The notes under the pieces: generated by a model
Databases searched by the model: none
What the model was told of the DNA's origin: nothing
The model's input: the letters and a program-made list of their open reading frames with translations, nothing else
Part shown: piece after piece, positions 25,949 to 35,162 of the stretch
Numbering within the stretch: position 1 is the first letter of the stretch
How the letters are laid out: each line of letters begins with the position of its first letter
Position numbers and translations under genes: made by a program
Origin: Crocinitomicaceae bacterium
GTDB lineage: Bacteria; Bacteroidota; Bacteroidia; Flavobacteriales_G; Salibacteraceae
DNA: 64,000 bases
NCBI GenBank assembly: GCA_002707155.1
Contig: PAME01000012.1
Location: 165,352-229,351 of the forward strand
Direction of reading: 5' to 3'

Positions 25949-27267
25949 AACAGCTATTTATTTTATGCTCAATAATTGGGGTTGGATTGGCTGCAAGTGG
26001 TCAAGAATATGCTCTTGAAAAGGTCTTGGAATTGGCTCTGAAAAACAATCATAACATCAAAGTTTCTCAGAATAATGTGGAAATGGCCGAGAATAGCTCT
26101 GGTGCTGGAAATGCAGGTATGTTGCCGACTGTCAATGTAAATGCTGGTGCTACTTATTCCAATCAAGATATGAAGCTCGAGCTATTGGCTCAACCTGATC
26201 CCATTGCCATAGAAAGAGATGGGGCTCAATCTACGGGTTTAAATGCTGGAGTTGGATTGAATTGGGTAGTATTCGATGGAATGGCTATGTTCAGAAATTA
26301 CGATAAACTCAAATTGATGGTCGATTTGGAGGATGCTAAAACTCGAGCAACCGTTGAGAGTACTTTGATGCAAGTAATATCAATGTATTATATGATGGCA
26401 GCCGCTAAGAACAATAAAAATGTTGCTTTGAAAGCTGTAGAACTCTCAAACGACAGAATGCTTAGGGCGAAATCTAATTATGAATCTGGAGGCAGTTCGT
26501 CTTTGAATTTTTTAAGTGCTCAAGTTGATTTGAATACCGACAGTGTAACACTGGCAAATGCCGAGGCTAATTATGCTCAATCAGGAAATAGTCTAAATTT
26601 ATTAACGGGTTACCAATTGCCGATGGGATTCGATATTTCAGAAGAGGTAAGCATTAATTCGTCAATGGATTATGCAGAATTGGAAAAACAATCGAAAACC
26701 AACAACGCTCAATTGGTAAACATAGAATATGCAAAACTGGTTGCTGAAAAAGATGCTCAAATTGCAAATTCAGGTTATTTGCCAACGATTTCAGTAAATG
26801 CGGATTACGGTTTTAGACAGCAGAATAATGAAATTGGAAACTTATTGGAAAGTCAAAACTTGGGTTACACAGCTGGAATAACACTGTCGTATCCTATTTT
26901 TCAAGGTTCGCAGCGAAAAACTAAAGCAAAGAATGCGCAGGTGCAATTGGAGAATCAGGAAGAATTGCGATTAAATACCATTGACCAATTAAAAACCGAT
27001 TTGAACAATGCATGGATTGACTATGAGAAGAACTTTAAAATCTTAGGAATGAACGAAAGGAATCTTAAAAATGCTGAGTTTAATTTTAATCGTACACGAG
27101 AGTTATATCAGCTGGGTTCAGTGACTAATGTTGAATTTAGAACTGCTCAGATAAATTTTCTTCGAGCTCAGATAAGCATTACCAATTCAAAGTATCAAGT
27201 AAGGTTAAGCGAATTTGAGTTGATTCGAGTAAGTGGGTTGTTGGTGCAGCCAGATCAAAACAAATAA
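25945..27267 (+). CDS. TolC-family outer-membrane efflux protein
   Basis: 440 residues with a signal peptide (MKQLFILCSIIGVGLAASGQ) and two repeats of the outer-membrane efflux domain, long helices punctuated by strands. Landmarks are LELALKNNHNIKVSQNN at the start, GVGLNWVVFDG and ITLSYPIFQGSQ for the two barrel segments, and NFNRTRELYQLGSVTNVEFRTAQINFLRAQ near the end. It forms the exit channel of the preceding pump. It is the last gene of the operon; no hairpin terminator is evident in the 127-base gap that follows. Confidence 0.93.
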   Translation: MKQLFILCSIIGVGLAASGQEYALEKVLELALKNNHNIKVSQNNVEMAENSSGAGNAGMLPTVNVNAGATYSNQDMKLELLAQPDPIAIERDGAQSTGLNAGVGLNWVVFDGMAMFRNYDKLKLMVDLEDAKTRATVESTLMQVISMYYMMAAAKNNKNVALKAVELSNDRMLRAKSNYESGGSSSLNFLSAQVDLNTDSVTLANAEANYAQSGNSLNLLTGYQLPMGFDISEEVSINSSMDYAELEKQSKTNNAQLVNIEYAKLVAEKDAQIANSGYLPTISVNADYGFRQQNNEIGNLLESQNLGYTAGITLSYPIFQGSQRKTKAKNAQVQLENQEELRLNTIDQLKTDLNNAWIDYEKNFKILGMNERNLKNAEFNFNRTRELYQLGSVTNVEFRTAQINFLRAQISITNSKYQVRLSEFELIRVSGLLVQPDQNK

Positions 27268-27367
27268 TAGTCAACTGTCAATAAACCTTAAGAACACATA
27301 TTTGTTTGATTTACAAAGGTGTTAACCTTATTATGATATTAGTTTCAAATTCAAATAATTTGAGGCT

Positions 27368-27375
27368 TATATTTG
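27368..27375 (+). promoter_or_regulatory. -7 promoter box of the desaturase gene
   Basis: TATATTTG, exact TAnnTTTG, ending 19 bases before the TTG start at 27395. Confidence 0.5.
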
Positions 27376-27394
27376 CAACTTAAATTATTGAGAT

Positions 27395-28486
27395 TTGAAA
27401 GCAGCAAGATATACAGCTCCGGATGGAGACGCATTTTACAAAGCCCTCAGAAAAAGAGTCAACCAATATTTTAAAGAGAATAATATTAAAAAAACGGGCA
27501 ACGCAACTTTATACATAAAAACAGTTTTATTGTTTCTATTGTTATGGGTTCCGTTTGCGTTAACATTTGTATTTGCAGATCTTCCTTGGTACTTGTATTG
27601 TGGACTTTGGACGCTTACAGGTTTTGGTATGGCTGGAATAGGACTTTCGGTAATGCACGATGCTGTGCACGATACATTTTCGAGCAATAGAAAACTGAAC
27701 AATTTAGTAGGTCATTTTTCTATGTTCTTTATCGGAGGTTTTGCCGAAAATTGGAGAATTCAACACAACCATAAGCATCACACTTATACTAATGTTGCGG
27801 GCGTTGATGAAGATATCAAATCACCCATTCCAGCATTGCGATTCACACCTGATGTTCCAAAACGAAGCATTCATAAATTCCAGTTTCTATATGCTTGGTT
27901 CTTCTACGGATTAATGACATTTATGTGGACTTCTTCAAAAGATGTTAAGCAATTGCTCCAGTTTAAGGCTGAAGGGTTTTATGATGGACGTAATAAAGCA
28001 TACCGAAGAGAATTAACGCGTCTGGTAGTTTGGAAGGTGAGTTATTACTTGCTTTACCTGGGAGCTCCAATCGTCTTTACCGATTATTCTATTTGGCTTA
28101 TTCTAGCAGGATATTCTTGTAAGCACTTCTTTGCTGGGCTAACATTATCTGCTGTTTTTCAGCCAGCACATGTTACAACGAGAACTGAGTTTCCTAAAAT
28201 TGAAGCGGACAACACCATTGCTAATAGTTGGGCAGCACACCAAATTCTTACTACGCAAAACTTTGCCATGAAAAGCAAATTATTTTCTTGGTATGTAGGT
28301 GGTCTTAATTTTCAAATTGAACATCATTTGTTTCCTAACATATGCCATGTTCATTACAAAAAATTGTCTCCGATAGTTCAAGAGGTTGCGAAAGGTTTTA
28401 ATCTTCCTTATTTTCAGCAGCCTACGTTTGCTTCTGCGATTTATGATCACGGAAAAATGCTCTACGATTTAGGTCGTAAAGACTAA
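27395..28486 (+). CDS. membrane fatty acid desaturase (linoleoyl-CoA desaturase-like)
   Basis: 363-residue di-iron desaturase in the inner membrane, starting at TTG 27395. The three histidine boxes are present: HDAVH (88-92), HNHKHH (124-129) and a FQIEHH box at about 306-311. The Q/F-x-x-x-H-H form of the last box is typical of front-end type desaturases. It would introduce a double bond into an acyl chain using a ferredoxin or cytochrome electron donor not encoded nearby. Regiospecificity cannot be read from sequence. A second, delta-9-type desaturase is encoded at 46499. Confidence 0.9.
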   Translation: MKAARYTAPDGDAFYKALRKRVNQYFKENNIKKTGNATLYIKTVLLFLLLWVPFALTFVFADLPWYLYCGLWTLTGFGMAGIGLSVMHDAVHDTFSSNRKLNNLVGHFSMFFIGGFAENWRIQHNHKHHTYTNVAGVDEDIKSPIPALRFTPDVPKRSIHKFQFLYAWFFYGLMTFMWTSSKDVKQLLQFKAEGFYDGRNKAYRRELTRLVVWKVSYYLLYLGAPIVFTDYSIWLILAGYSCKHFFAGLTLSAVFQPAHVTTRTEFPKIEADNTIANSWAAHQILTTQNFAMKSKLFSWYVGGLNFQIEHHLFPNICHVHYKKLSPIVQEVAKGFNLPYFQQPTFASAIYDHGKMLYDLGRKD

Positions 28487-28528
28487 AACATTGCTAATTT
28501 CTTCCCCAGTAATTTACTAATGTATCCT

Positions 28529-28536
28529 TACCTTTG
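28529..28536 (+). promoter_or_regulatory. -7 promoter box of proS
   Basis: TACCTTTG, exact TAnnTTTG, ending 20 bases before the proS start codon. Confidence 0.55.
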
Positions 28537-28556
28537 CAGCCACATTTATAGGCTTT

Positions 28557-30032
28557 ATGGCAAAAGGATTTACATCAAGAGAACAAGATTATTCTAAATG
28601 GTACAATGAGTTAGTAGTGAAAGCCGATTTGGCTGAAAACTCTGACGTTAGAGGTTGTATGGTTATTAAGCCTTACGGTTACGCTATTTGGGAGAAAATG
28701 CAAGCAGAATTGGACAGAATGTTCAAAGCAACCGGTCACTCCAATGCTTACTTTCCTTTATTTATACCAAAATCGTATTTGAGCAAAGAAGCAAGCCACG
28801 TGGAAGGTTTTGCAAAAGAATGTGCGGTTGTTACGCATTACCGACTCATGAACAATCCTAATGGTGATGGTGTAATCGTTGATCCTGATGCAAAATTGGA
28901 AGAAGAACTGATTGTTCGTCCAACTTCTGAAACCATCATTTGGAGTACCTACAAAAAGTGGATTCAATCTTACAGAGATCTCCCGATTCTTGTAAATCAG
29001 TGGGCAAATGTGGTGCGTTGGGAAATGCGTACTCGACTATTTCTAAGAACAGCCGAATTCCTTTGGCAAGAAGGCCATACTGCACATGCAACGGAAAAAG
29101 AGGCTGTAGAAGAGGCAGAACAAATGCTTCGTGTATATGCTGAATTTGCAGAAAAGCATATGGCTATGCCCGTAATTCAAGGGGTAAAAACGGCAAGCGA
29201 ACGTTTTGCAGGAGCATTAGAAACCTATTGTATCGAAGCCTTAATGCAAGATGGTAAAGCACTTCAAGCAGGAACCTCTCATTTTTTAGGTCAGAATTTC
29301 GCAAAAGCTTTTGACGTAAAATATGCCTCTAAAGAAGGAAAAGAAGAATTTGTATGGGCAACCAGTTGGGGTGTTTCTACTCGATTAATGGGTGGTCTTA
29401 TTATGACACATTCCGATGATCATGGTCTTGTACTCCCGCCAAAACTAGCGCCAATTCAAGTGGCAATTATTCCAATTTATCGTCAAGACGATCAATTGGA
29501 AGCAGTAACTGAAAAAGTACTGCCTATCAAAAAAGCCTTAGAAGAAAAAGGGATTAGTGTTAAGTACGACGATAGAGATACTTATAAGCCAGGTTGGAAA
29601 TTCAATGAATATGAATTTAAAGGAGTTCCAGTGCGTTTAGCAATGGGTCCGCGTGATATTGAAAACGGAACTGTTGAAGTGGCTCGCAGAGATACCTTAG
29701 AAAAGGAATTAGTTTCTTTAGACAATGTCGTTGAGCACGTAGAAAAATTAATGATTGAAATTCAGGAAAATCTATATAAAAAGGCGGTCGATTTCCGTAC
29801 TGAAAACACAACTGAGGTGAGTACCTATGACGAGTTTAAAGAAGTGCTCAAAACTAAGAGTGGATTTGTTCTTGCTCATTGGGATGGCACTCCGGAAACC
29901 GAAGAGCGCATTAAGAAAGAAACCAAAGCCACCATACGTTGTATCCCATTAGAGGGTGAAAAGGTTGCTGGTAAGTGTGTTTTTTCTGGAAAACCTTCTA
30001 CTCAAAAAGTGCTATTTGCAAAAGCTTATTAA
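28557..30032 (+). CDS. proS: prolyl-tRNA synthetase, archaeal/eukaryotic-like type
   Basis: 491-residue class II synthetase charging tRNA-Pro. It lacks the large editing insertion of the E. coli type and ends in a tyrosine (FAKAY), both marks of the shorter type 3 enzyme common in Bacteroidota. Motif 2 reads [24 protein letters not shown] and motif 3 contains [16 protein letters not shown]. The anticodon-binding domain follows ([11 protein letters not shown]), then a C-terminal domain with [13 protein letters not shown]. The stop overlaps the start of the next gene (TAATG), so at least one small envelope gene is cotranscribed. Confidence 0.97.
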   Translation: MAKGFTSREQDYSKWYNELVVKADLAENSDVRGCMVIKPYGYAIWEKMQAELDRMFKATGHSNAYFPLFIPKSYLSKEASHVEGFAKECAVVTHYRLMNNPNGDGVIVDPDAKLEEELIVRPTSETIIWSTYKKWIQSYRDLPILVNQWANVVRWEMRTRLFLRTAEFLWQEGHTAHATEKEAVEEAEQMLRVYAEFAEKHMAMPVIQGVKTASERFAGALETYCIEALMQDGKALQAGTSHFLGQNFAKAFDVKYASKEGKEEFVWATSWGVSTRLMGGLIMTHSDDHGLVLPPKLAPIQVAIIPIYRQDDQLEAVTEKVLPIKKALEEKGISVKYDDRDTYKPGWKFNEYEFKGVPVRLAMGPRDIENGTVEVARRDTLEKELVSLDNVVEHVEKLMIEIQENLYKKAVDFRTENTTEVSTYDEFKEVLKTKSGFVLAHWDGTPETEERIKKETKATIRCIPLEGEKVAGKCVFSGKPSTQKVLFAKAY

Positions 30033-30880
30033 TGTTTATTCGTTTTTTTTTACTGTCGATTTTAGTAGGTTCTTCCTTAAATGGAATGTCTCAAAAATCC
30101 ATACATAAAAAGTACGACTTGTTTTTCTCTTGGGGATACAATCGAGCGGCATATACAAAAAGTGATTTTAGTATTTCTGGTGTTGGATATGACTTGACAT
30201 TCAAGGATGTTAGGGCAGAGGATTATGTGACTACTTTTTCTCTAGAGAATTACTTTAAACCCGCAAATCTGACTATACCGCAATATGTGGGACGACTTGG
30301 GATGTACTTGAACGAACGGACAAGTATTTCAATTGGCGTTGATCATATGAAGTATTACATGATTCTAAATCAAAACCTTGAAATAGAAGGGCAAATTTCA
30401 CCGCAGGCAAGCGAAAAATATGCGGATACTTATAATAATACGTCACATGATGTTCCGTTTCGATTTTTGTATTTCCATCACAGCGATGGATTGAACTATG
30501 CTAATATTGAGATTGAATACAACTTTCCACTTTGGACTTCTTTGAATATGAAGCATTCTTGGGAAGTTGTTGGGAATTCAGGAATAGGCTTAGTTGTGCC
30601 AAAAACATACGTAATGATTTTAAATGACGATGTTGATAATAGGTTTCATATTGCTGGTGGAGGTATAAGTGCCAAGGTCGGAACTCGTTTCAATTTTTTC
30701 AAGTATTTCTATATTGAAGCGGCGAGTAAGAACGGATTTGTCGTTATGCCAAATGTTTTGGTAAATAATGAAAAAAATGCAACTGCAAATCAGCGTTTTG
30801 GTTGGACTCAGTTCTATGGTGCACTTGGTTTTAATATATCTTTGAGCAGAAAGGAAAAAGACAATGTTGAAAGCCCTTAA
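30032..30880 (+). CDS. predicted outer-membrane beta-barrel protein, unknown function
   Basis: 282 residues from the ATG at 30032, which overlaps the proS stop by one base and starts a signal peptide ([21 protein letters not shown]). A longer frame to 29975 only adds sequence inside proS. The mature part alternates short amphipathic strands (YDLFFSWGYNRAAY, NIEIEYNFPLW, FFKYFYIEAASKNG) and ends FYGALGFNISLS, as in small outer-membrane barrels. I recognise the pattern as a conserved hypothetical of flavobacteria but know no function. Its end overlaps the next lipoprotein gene by 17 bases. Confidence 0.8.
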   Translation: MFIRFFLLSILVGSSLNGMSQKSIHKKYDLFFSWGYNRAAYTKSDFSISGVGYDLTFKDVRAEDYVTTFSLENYFKPANLTIPQYVGRLGMYLNERTSISIGVDHMKYYMILNQNLEIEGQISPQASEKYADTYNNTSHDVPFRFLYFHHSDGLNYANIEIEYNFPLWTSLNMKHSWEVVGNSGIGLVVPKTYVMILNDDVDNRFHIAGGGISAKVGTRFNFFKYFYIEAASKNGFVVMPNVLVNNEKNATANQRFGWTQFYGALGFNISLSRKEKDNVESP

Positions 30881-31256
30881 TTCACTACTTTTTATAATGC
30901 TGGTATTGGTTGCAACTACTAGCTGTCAAAAAAAGACCTGTGCAGACTTTAAGGTAGGTAAATTTGAAGCACCTGACGAGACTATTTCGGATATTAAGAT
31001 CACAAGAACAGAAACGCAGCAAATTGAAGTAAGCGAAAAGAGAGGGTTTAAGGATGTTTACAATATATTTTGGGCAAATGAATGTGAGTATCATTTGGTA
31101 TTGAAAGAAAGTAATAACCCAGATAAGAATTTATTAAACGAGCTTGATACGCTCAAAGTATCCATTACCGCTATTGAAGGAGATACCTATCAATATACGG
31201 CAGTGTTAAATGGTAAAGCCTTTATGGGCGATTTAAAACAAACAGAAACGAAATAA
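30864..31256 (+). CDS. small conserved lipoprotein (family sometimes mislabelled 'DNA topoisomerase IV')
   Basis: 130 residues with a lipoprotein signal peptide ending at lipobox TTSC (Cys about 21), then QKKTCADFKVGKFE, a pattern of two cysteines and W-A-N-E-C-E-Y in the middle. Flavobacterial proteins of this shape are often named DNA topoisomerase IV by error; nothing here resembles a topoisomerase. It is probably a small periplasmic or outer-membrane-anchored beta domain. The start lies inside the preceding gene, so the two are translationally coupled. The prohibitin-like gene follows 10 bases later. Confidence 0.8.
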   Translation: MLKALNSLLFIMLVLVATTSCQKKTCADFKVGKFEAPDETISDIKITRTETQQIEVSEKRGFKDVYNIFWANECEYHLVLKESNNPDKNLLNELDTLKVSITAIEGDTYQYTAVLNGKAFMGDLKQTETK

Positions 31257-31266
31257 ATAAAAAGTT

Positions 31267-32115
31267 ATGGCTGAATTTTATCAAGAAAACACAGAATTTA
31301 ATTTTAAAAAAATAGGTCCAATTGCGGCACTAGTGTTAGCATTAGTATTGTTTTTGGGACTAGGGAATCGATTGTTTTTAACTATAGATGCCACTGAAAG
31401 AGGCGTTATGTTTAAACCCTTTGGTGATGGTCTTGCGAGAGATGAGGTTTATTCACCGGGCTTTCATATTATCGCTCCTTGGAATAAAATGTACATTTTT
31501 AATGTGCAGGAGCAAAAAAGTGAAGAGCCAATGGACGTGTTGGACAAAAATGGTCTTTCGGTAAATATCGATATAACCGTTCGTTTTTATCCTACTTATA
31601 CTCGAATAGGCTACCTGTATGAAGGGTTTATGAAGGATTATGCAAGTTTATTGGTTATTCCTGAAGTTCGTTCAACGGTAAGGCAAGTTGCTGGACGTTA
31701 TACTGCTGAAGAAATATATTCAACAAAACGATCGGAAGTTGAGCAAGCTATTATTGATGAAGCAGGAGCAAAGCTTAAAGAGAATAATATTGAGATGAAA
31801 GCATTGTTAATTCGCTCGATAAATCTTCCAAATGAAATTAAAAAAGCAATTGAAACTAAGCTTACTAAGGAACAAGAACAACTTGCTTATGAGTTTAGAT
31901 TGAAGACTGAAAAGCTGGAAGCAGAAAGAAAAAGAGTAATGGCTGAAGGTGAAGCTGCGGCAAATAAAATTGTAAACTCGAGTTTAACTCCGGAGCTTCT
32001 AAAAATGAGAGGGATAGAGGCTACTTTAGACTTAGCAAAATCACCAAACTCTAAGGTTGTCATTGTAGGTTCTGGTAAAGATGGTCTGCCTTTGATTTTG
32101 GGCGGAAACAACTAG
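31267..32115 (+). CDS. prohibitin-like SPFH/Band 7 membrane protein
   Basis: 282 residues. One N-terminal transmembrane segment (IAALVLALVLFLGLGN) is followed by an SPFH domain (about 40-210: PGFHIIAPWNKMYIFNVQEQ, ITVRFYPTY, VRSTVRQVAGRYTAEEIYSTKR) and a long charged coiled coil (TKEQEQLAYEFRLKTEKLEAERKRV). The C-terminal VVIVGSGKDGLPLILG is typical of bacterial prohibitin-like proteins. Such proteins oligomerise into rings or microdomains in the membrane and often regulate FtsH-type proteases. A strong terminator follows. Confidence 0.92.
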   Translation: MAEFYQENTEFNFKKIGPIAALVLALVLFLGLGNRLFLTIDATERGVMFKPFGDGLARDEVYSPGFHIIAPWNKMYIFNVQEQKSEEPMDVLDKNGLSVNIDITVRFYPTYTRIGYLYEGFMKDYASLLVIPEVRSTVRQVAGRYTAEEIYSTKRSEVEQAIIDEAGAKLKENNIEMKALLIRSINLPNEIKKAIETKLTKEQEQLAYEFRLKTEKLEAERKRVMAEGEAAANKIVNSSLTPELLKMRGIEATLDLAKSPNSKVVIVGSGKDGLPLILGGNN

Positions 32116-32130
32116 AAAAAGAATAATACA

Positions 32131-32166
32131 AAAGCCCAATCGAATCAGTTCGGTTGGGCTTTTTTA
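32131..32166 (+). terminator. Rho-independent terminator after the prohibitin-like gene
   Basis: 13-bp stem AAGCCCAATCGAA (32132-32144) with TTCGGTTGGGCTT (32149-32161), one G-T pair, followed by a T run. It ends the proS operon. Confidence 0.9.
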
Positions 32167-32247
32167 TGCTAGAATTACAGGTTAAATAGGCTTAACGTAG
32201 TTTTCGTATGGGGCATTCAGAATTTGTTTCAACAGCTCATTTTTGTG

Positions 32248-33687
32248 TTAGAATTCAATAACACTATAACCTAATTGTTGAATCTTCTCCCTTTCATTAA
32301 TGGTCAATTTCTTATCGTAAGCAATGTGATTTGTAAAAAACATAGTTTCAATTGGGCGCTCACAATTCTCAATAACTAAGTTTTCAGTACCGTTTTCTTG
32401 GAGTTCTTGAATACGATGCATGTATAATAGTATTTGGCTATTTGCTTCACTAAATGGTTTTATGCGTTCAATTGAATACCTAATTGGCAATAGAATTAGC
32501 AGCAGTAGTATTGTTTGGGCCATAATTCGACTTGTTTTTTTCGAGAGACTCGCAGCTGTAAACGACAGGTATCGTACAAATAAACCAAGCATTATAAATA
32601 CAGCCGGAGCAATAAACAAGGTGTAGCCCTGCATTTTGGTTTTAGAAATTGAAAAAAACAATAGTGGCACAAGTATCCAAATGATTAGGGCCATTTTTTT
32701 TCTATCCACCCAATTTTTCTTTCTCAATAAGAACCAAAGGAATGGGAGATACATTATTTCTCCATAATGAATCCTAAGCTTAGAGAAGAAGTAATAATAA
32801 GGGCCGGTTTGCTCGTCTAAAACAGTTGTAAGATGCAACCAGTTAAAGTGTTTTTCCCAAACATTTTCAAGGGGGAATTCATAGGCCGTATATAATTGCC
32901 ATGGAGCACTTATCAGGGCGATGGCTGCTACAATAATTACCAAATTTAGTATCGTTTTTTTGTCAGAAAAGGTCTTGTAGTCTAGCACCATGAAAATAGG
33001 CAATACAATAAGGGCAGGAAGCCATTTGGTTAGTACCGCGCAGCCCGTGCAAAATCCAATTAATACCAGGTTCCAAAAGCTTCTTTTTCCTTGATAAAGT
33101 ATTACAAACCAAATGGAGAGTTCGATAAAAAACAAAAAGAAAATATCTACATGATCCGTTGCAATACGTCCTCCTGTTAACTCAATAATTAACCCATTTA
33201 TAGCGTGTAGGTAAGCTGCGATTAGACCAGTTTTTTTATCAAACAGTTTGGCTCCAATTAAAAAAGTAAGCCAAACGGCAAGAAGAGAAAAAATGATGCT
33301 CGGAAATCGAAACCCAAATAAATTGACTCCGAATAGTTTCATGGATGCTCCCATTATCCATAAAGGTAAAGGTTGCTTATGCAGCCAAACATGATTTCCC
33401 ACCCAACTTTTATAGTCGTACTCTAAAAGAGGAACTTTGTACAATGTTGGTTTCAGAGGATTGTCAATTGTATTTTTTGCTACTAAGGCATGATAACGCT
33501 CATCCCATTCATGAAGAAAAGGGTCGGTTGATACAAAAACCCTTAATATTAGCCCCAGTAAAATGGTTAGTAGGAGTCCGCGATTGTAGTTTCTGGAATT
33601 TATTTGTTTCCATATCAAGTAGGTAATTAGCCCAAACGAAAGGAGTAAACAGCTGCCAGAAAGTATAGGGTTAAATCCAAACTCCAT
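32248..33687 (-). CDS. ArnT/PMT-like membrane glycosyltransferase (GT39/GT83)
   Basis: 479-residue polytopic membrane protein with about ten to twelve hydrophobic segments. The first periplasmic loop has the acidic motif expected of this GT-C fold (HEWDERYHALVAKN), then the PLPLWIMGASMKLFGVNLFGFRFPS stretch typical of ArnT-like enzymes, and a soluble C-terminal tail. It would transfer a sugar from a polyprenyl-phosphate carrier to lipid A, protein or glycan in the periplasm; the acceptor is unknown. It stands alone on the minus strand. Confidence 0.88.
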   Translation of the reverse strand: MEFGFNPILSGSCLLLSFGLITYLIWKQINSRNYNRGLLLTILLGLILRVFVSTDPFLHEWDERYHALVAKNTIDNPLKPTLYKVPLLEYDYKSWVGNHVWLHKQPLPLWIMGASMKLFGVNLFGFRFPSIIFSLLAVWLTFLIGAKLFDKKTGLIAAYLHAINGLIIELTGGRIATDHVDIFFLFFIELSIWFVILYQGKRSFWNLVLIGFCTGCAVLTKWLPALIVLPIFMVLDYKTFSDKKTILNLVIIVAAIALISAPWQLYTAYEFPLENVWEKHFNWLHLTTVLDEQTGPYYYFFSKLRIHYGEIMYLPFLWFLLRKKNWVDRKKMALIIWILVPLLFFSISKTKMQGYTLFIAPAVFIMLGLFVRYLSFTAASLSKKTSRIMAQTILLLLILLPIRYSIERIKPFSEANSQILLYMHRIQELQENGTENLVIENCERPIETMFFTNHIAYDKKLTINEREKIQQLGYSVIEF

Positions 33688-33853
33688 AATCCTATAAAAT
33701 TCTCATAAAATCAACCTTACTTGCCATTGTAATATTCTTTTTTACACACAGATAAGTCTCCCATAAATATTGAAATTAAAGCACAGGGCTAAAGAAGTCT
33801 CTATGGTATTCAAACAACTAATATAATCACAGTTTTATTCTCAATCTTATGAA

Positions 33854-33887
33854 TTTGATTTTTCAATTACTAATAATAATAGCTTTG
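33854..33887 (+). promoter_or_regulatory. Promoter of the DUF2279 gene
   Basis: TTTG at 33854-33857, a 22-base spacer and TAGCTTTG at 33880-33887. The box ends 5 bases before the TTG start, so the transcript may be leaderless. Confidence 0.5.
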
Positions 33888-33892
33888 AACGC

Positions 33893-34804
33893 TTGTATAA
33901 AATAGTACTGATCATATTTGCTGCAACTAGTTCATTGCCATGTTTTTCTCAAAACAAATGGTTTGAGTATTCTGATACGCTTAATAAACCTCGGTTAATT
34001 AGTGTTGTGAGCGGTGCTTCTGCAATTACTATCGGAACAATGCTTACGCTAAACGAATATTGGTACAAAGACTTTCCTCGATCTCCCTTGCATTCTTTTG
34101 ATGATAGCAAGGAGTGGGAGGGAATGGATAAAGTTGGTCATGGGTTTACTTCATATTATTGCGGTGTTCTGGGTTATAATGCTCTAAAATGGTCTGGGGT
34201 TTCTGAAAACAAAGCACTCTTGCATGGGGCTTGGGGATTCATGTACCTGGCAGGTATTGAATTTCTTGATGGATACAGCGCTCAATGGGGATTTTCATGG
34301 GCTGATATGGCGGCCAATACCGCTGGTTCTGCATTTTTTATTGGACAGCAATTGTTGTGGAAAGAGCAGCGGATAATGCCTAAGTTTTCGTATCAATCTA
34401 CTTTACACACCAACTTAAGGCCTGAACTTTTGGGAAATGGGGGAGTTCAAGAAGTGTTGAAGAATTACAATGGCCAAACCTATTGGTTATCCACTAATAT
34501 TCACTCCTTTTTAAAAGAAGAAAGTAAGTTTCCAAAATGGCTTTCCTTCTCGTTAGGTTACGGAGCAACCGGAATGCTTGGAGGGCACGATAATCCCAAA
34601 TTGAACGCCAAAGGAATAGTGCTACCTCAAACGCTTCAGCGTCACAAACAATATTATCTTTCGTTAGACTTTGATTTGCACCGCATTAAAACTAAATCGG
34701 AGTTATTGAATGGAGTATTAAAGGCAGTTTCTTGGTTTAAGTTTCCTTTACCAACAGTGGAATTCAGTCAGCGTGGAGTTTTCTTTCATCCAGTTTATTT
34801 TTAG
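33893..34804 (+). CDS. DUF2279 family (YfiM-like) envelope protein
   Basis: 303 residues starting at TTG 33893, with a signal peptide (IVLIIFAATSSLPCFSQ). The family core shows as FDDSKEWEGMDKVGHGFTSYY, then LLHGAWGFMYLAGIEFLDGYSAQWGFSWADMAANTAGSAFF, with hydrophobic helices around conserved D, H and E residues. The C-terminal half is beta-rich (SFSLGYGATGML, YYLSLDFDLHRI), as in outer-membrane proteins. Function unknown; the conserved polar residues inside helices hint at an enzyme of the envelope. It stands alone. Confidence 0.85.
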   Translation: MYKIVLIIFAATSSLPCFSQNKWFEYSDTLNKPRLISVVSGASAITIGTMLTLNEYWYKDFPRSPLHSFDDSKEWEGMDKVGHGFTSYYCGVLGYNALKWSGVSENKALLHGAWGFMYLAGIEFLDGYSAQWGFSWADMAANTAGSAFFIGQQLLWKEQRIMPKFSYQSTLHTNLRPELLGNGGVQEVLKNYNGQTYWLSTNIHSFLKEESKFPKWLSFSLGYGATGMLGGHDNPKLNAKGIVLPQTLQRHKQYYLSLDFDLHRIKTKSELLNGVLKAVSWFKFPLPTVEFSQRGVFFHPVYF

Positions 34805-34860
34805 TAAACAACTCCTTACCCAGAGGTCATTGCAGCGTTGATAGGAATTTTTTAGGTAGA

Positions 34861-34992
34861 GTTATAGAATAATGTGAGAAGTTTGTCATTCTTAGCTTGA
34901 CTGGGAATCTGCAAATGCTTAGAGATTCCCGATTTCTCCGGAATGACGGGGATGTAAACTTTGTAATAGTATATCCCACATTATTCTATAAC
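34861..34992. mobile_element. 132-bp MITE-like element with perfect 16-bp terminal inverted repeats
   Basis: GTTATAGAATAATGTG at 34861-34876 is matched exactly by its reverse complement at 34977-34992. Inside are further inverted arms: GTCATTC ... GGGAATCT (34886-34910) against AGATTCCC ... GAATGAC (34922-34946). The whole can fold into a long hairpin. No coding frame and no clear target duplication. The inner arms are related to the element at 45391-45478. It fills most of the 358-base gap between the DUF2279 and AIM24 genes; the remaining ~170 bases are AT-rich with nothing recognisable. Confidence 0.65.
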
Positions 34993-35162
34993 ACCGTTAT
35001 TTTTTATGCTAATTCATTTTCATTCTCGGTTGTTTTAAGAGTATTCAATGCTTTTAAATTAGTTTTCTGTCCAATGTTGATGATTTCAAATCAATTTTTT
35101 TAACTTCTTTAGCTTCTAAATTGACCTTTTCCATTCTAATTTAGTTTCAAAATTTTTATACA

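Noticed and set aside
30864..31256. DNA topoisomerase IV subunit
   Set aside because: It is a 130-residue lipoprotein with no topoisomerase motif. The name circulates for this family only by annotation transfer.
34921..34975. Small RNA gene between DUF2279 and AIM24
   Set aside because: The folding potential is explained by the MITE-like inverted repeats, and no promoter or terminator was found.
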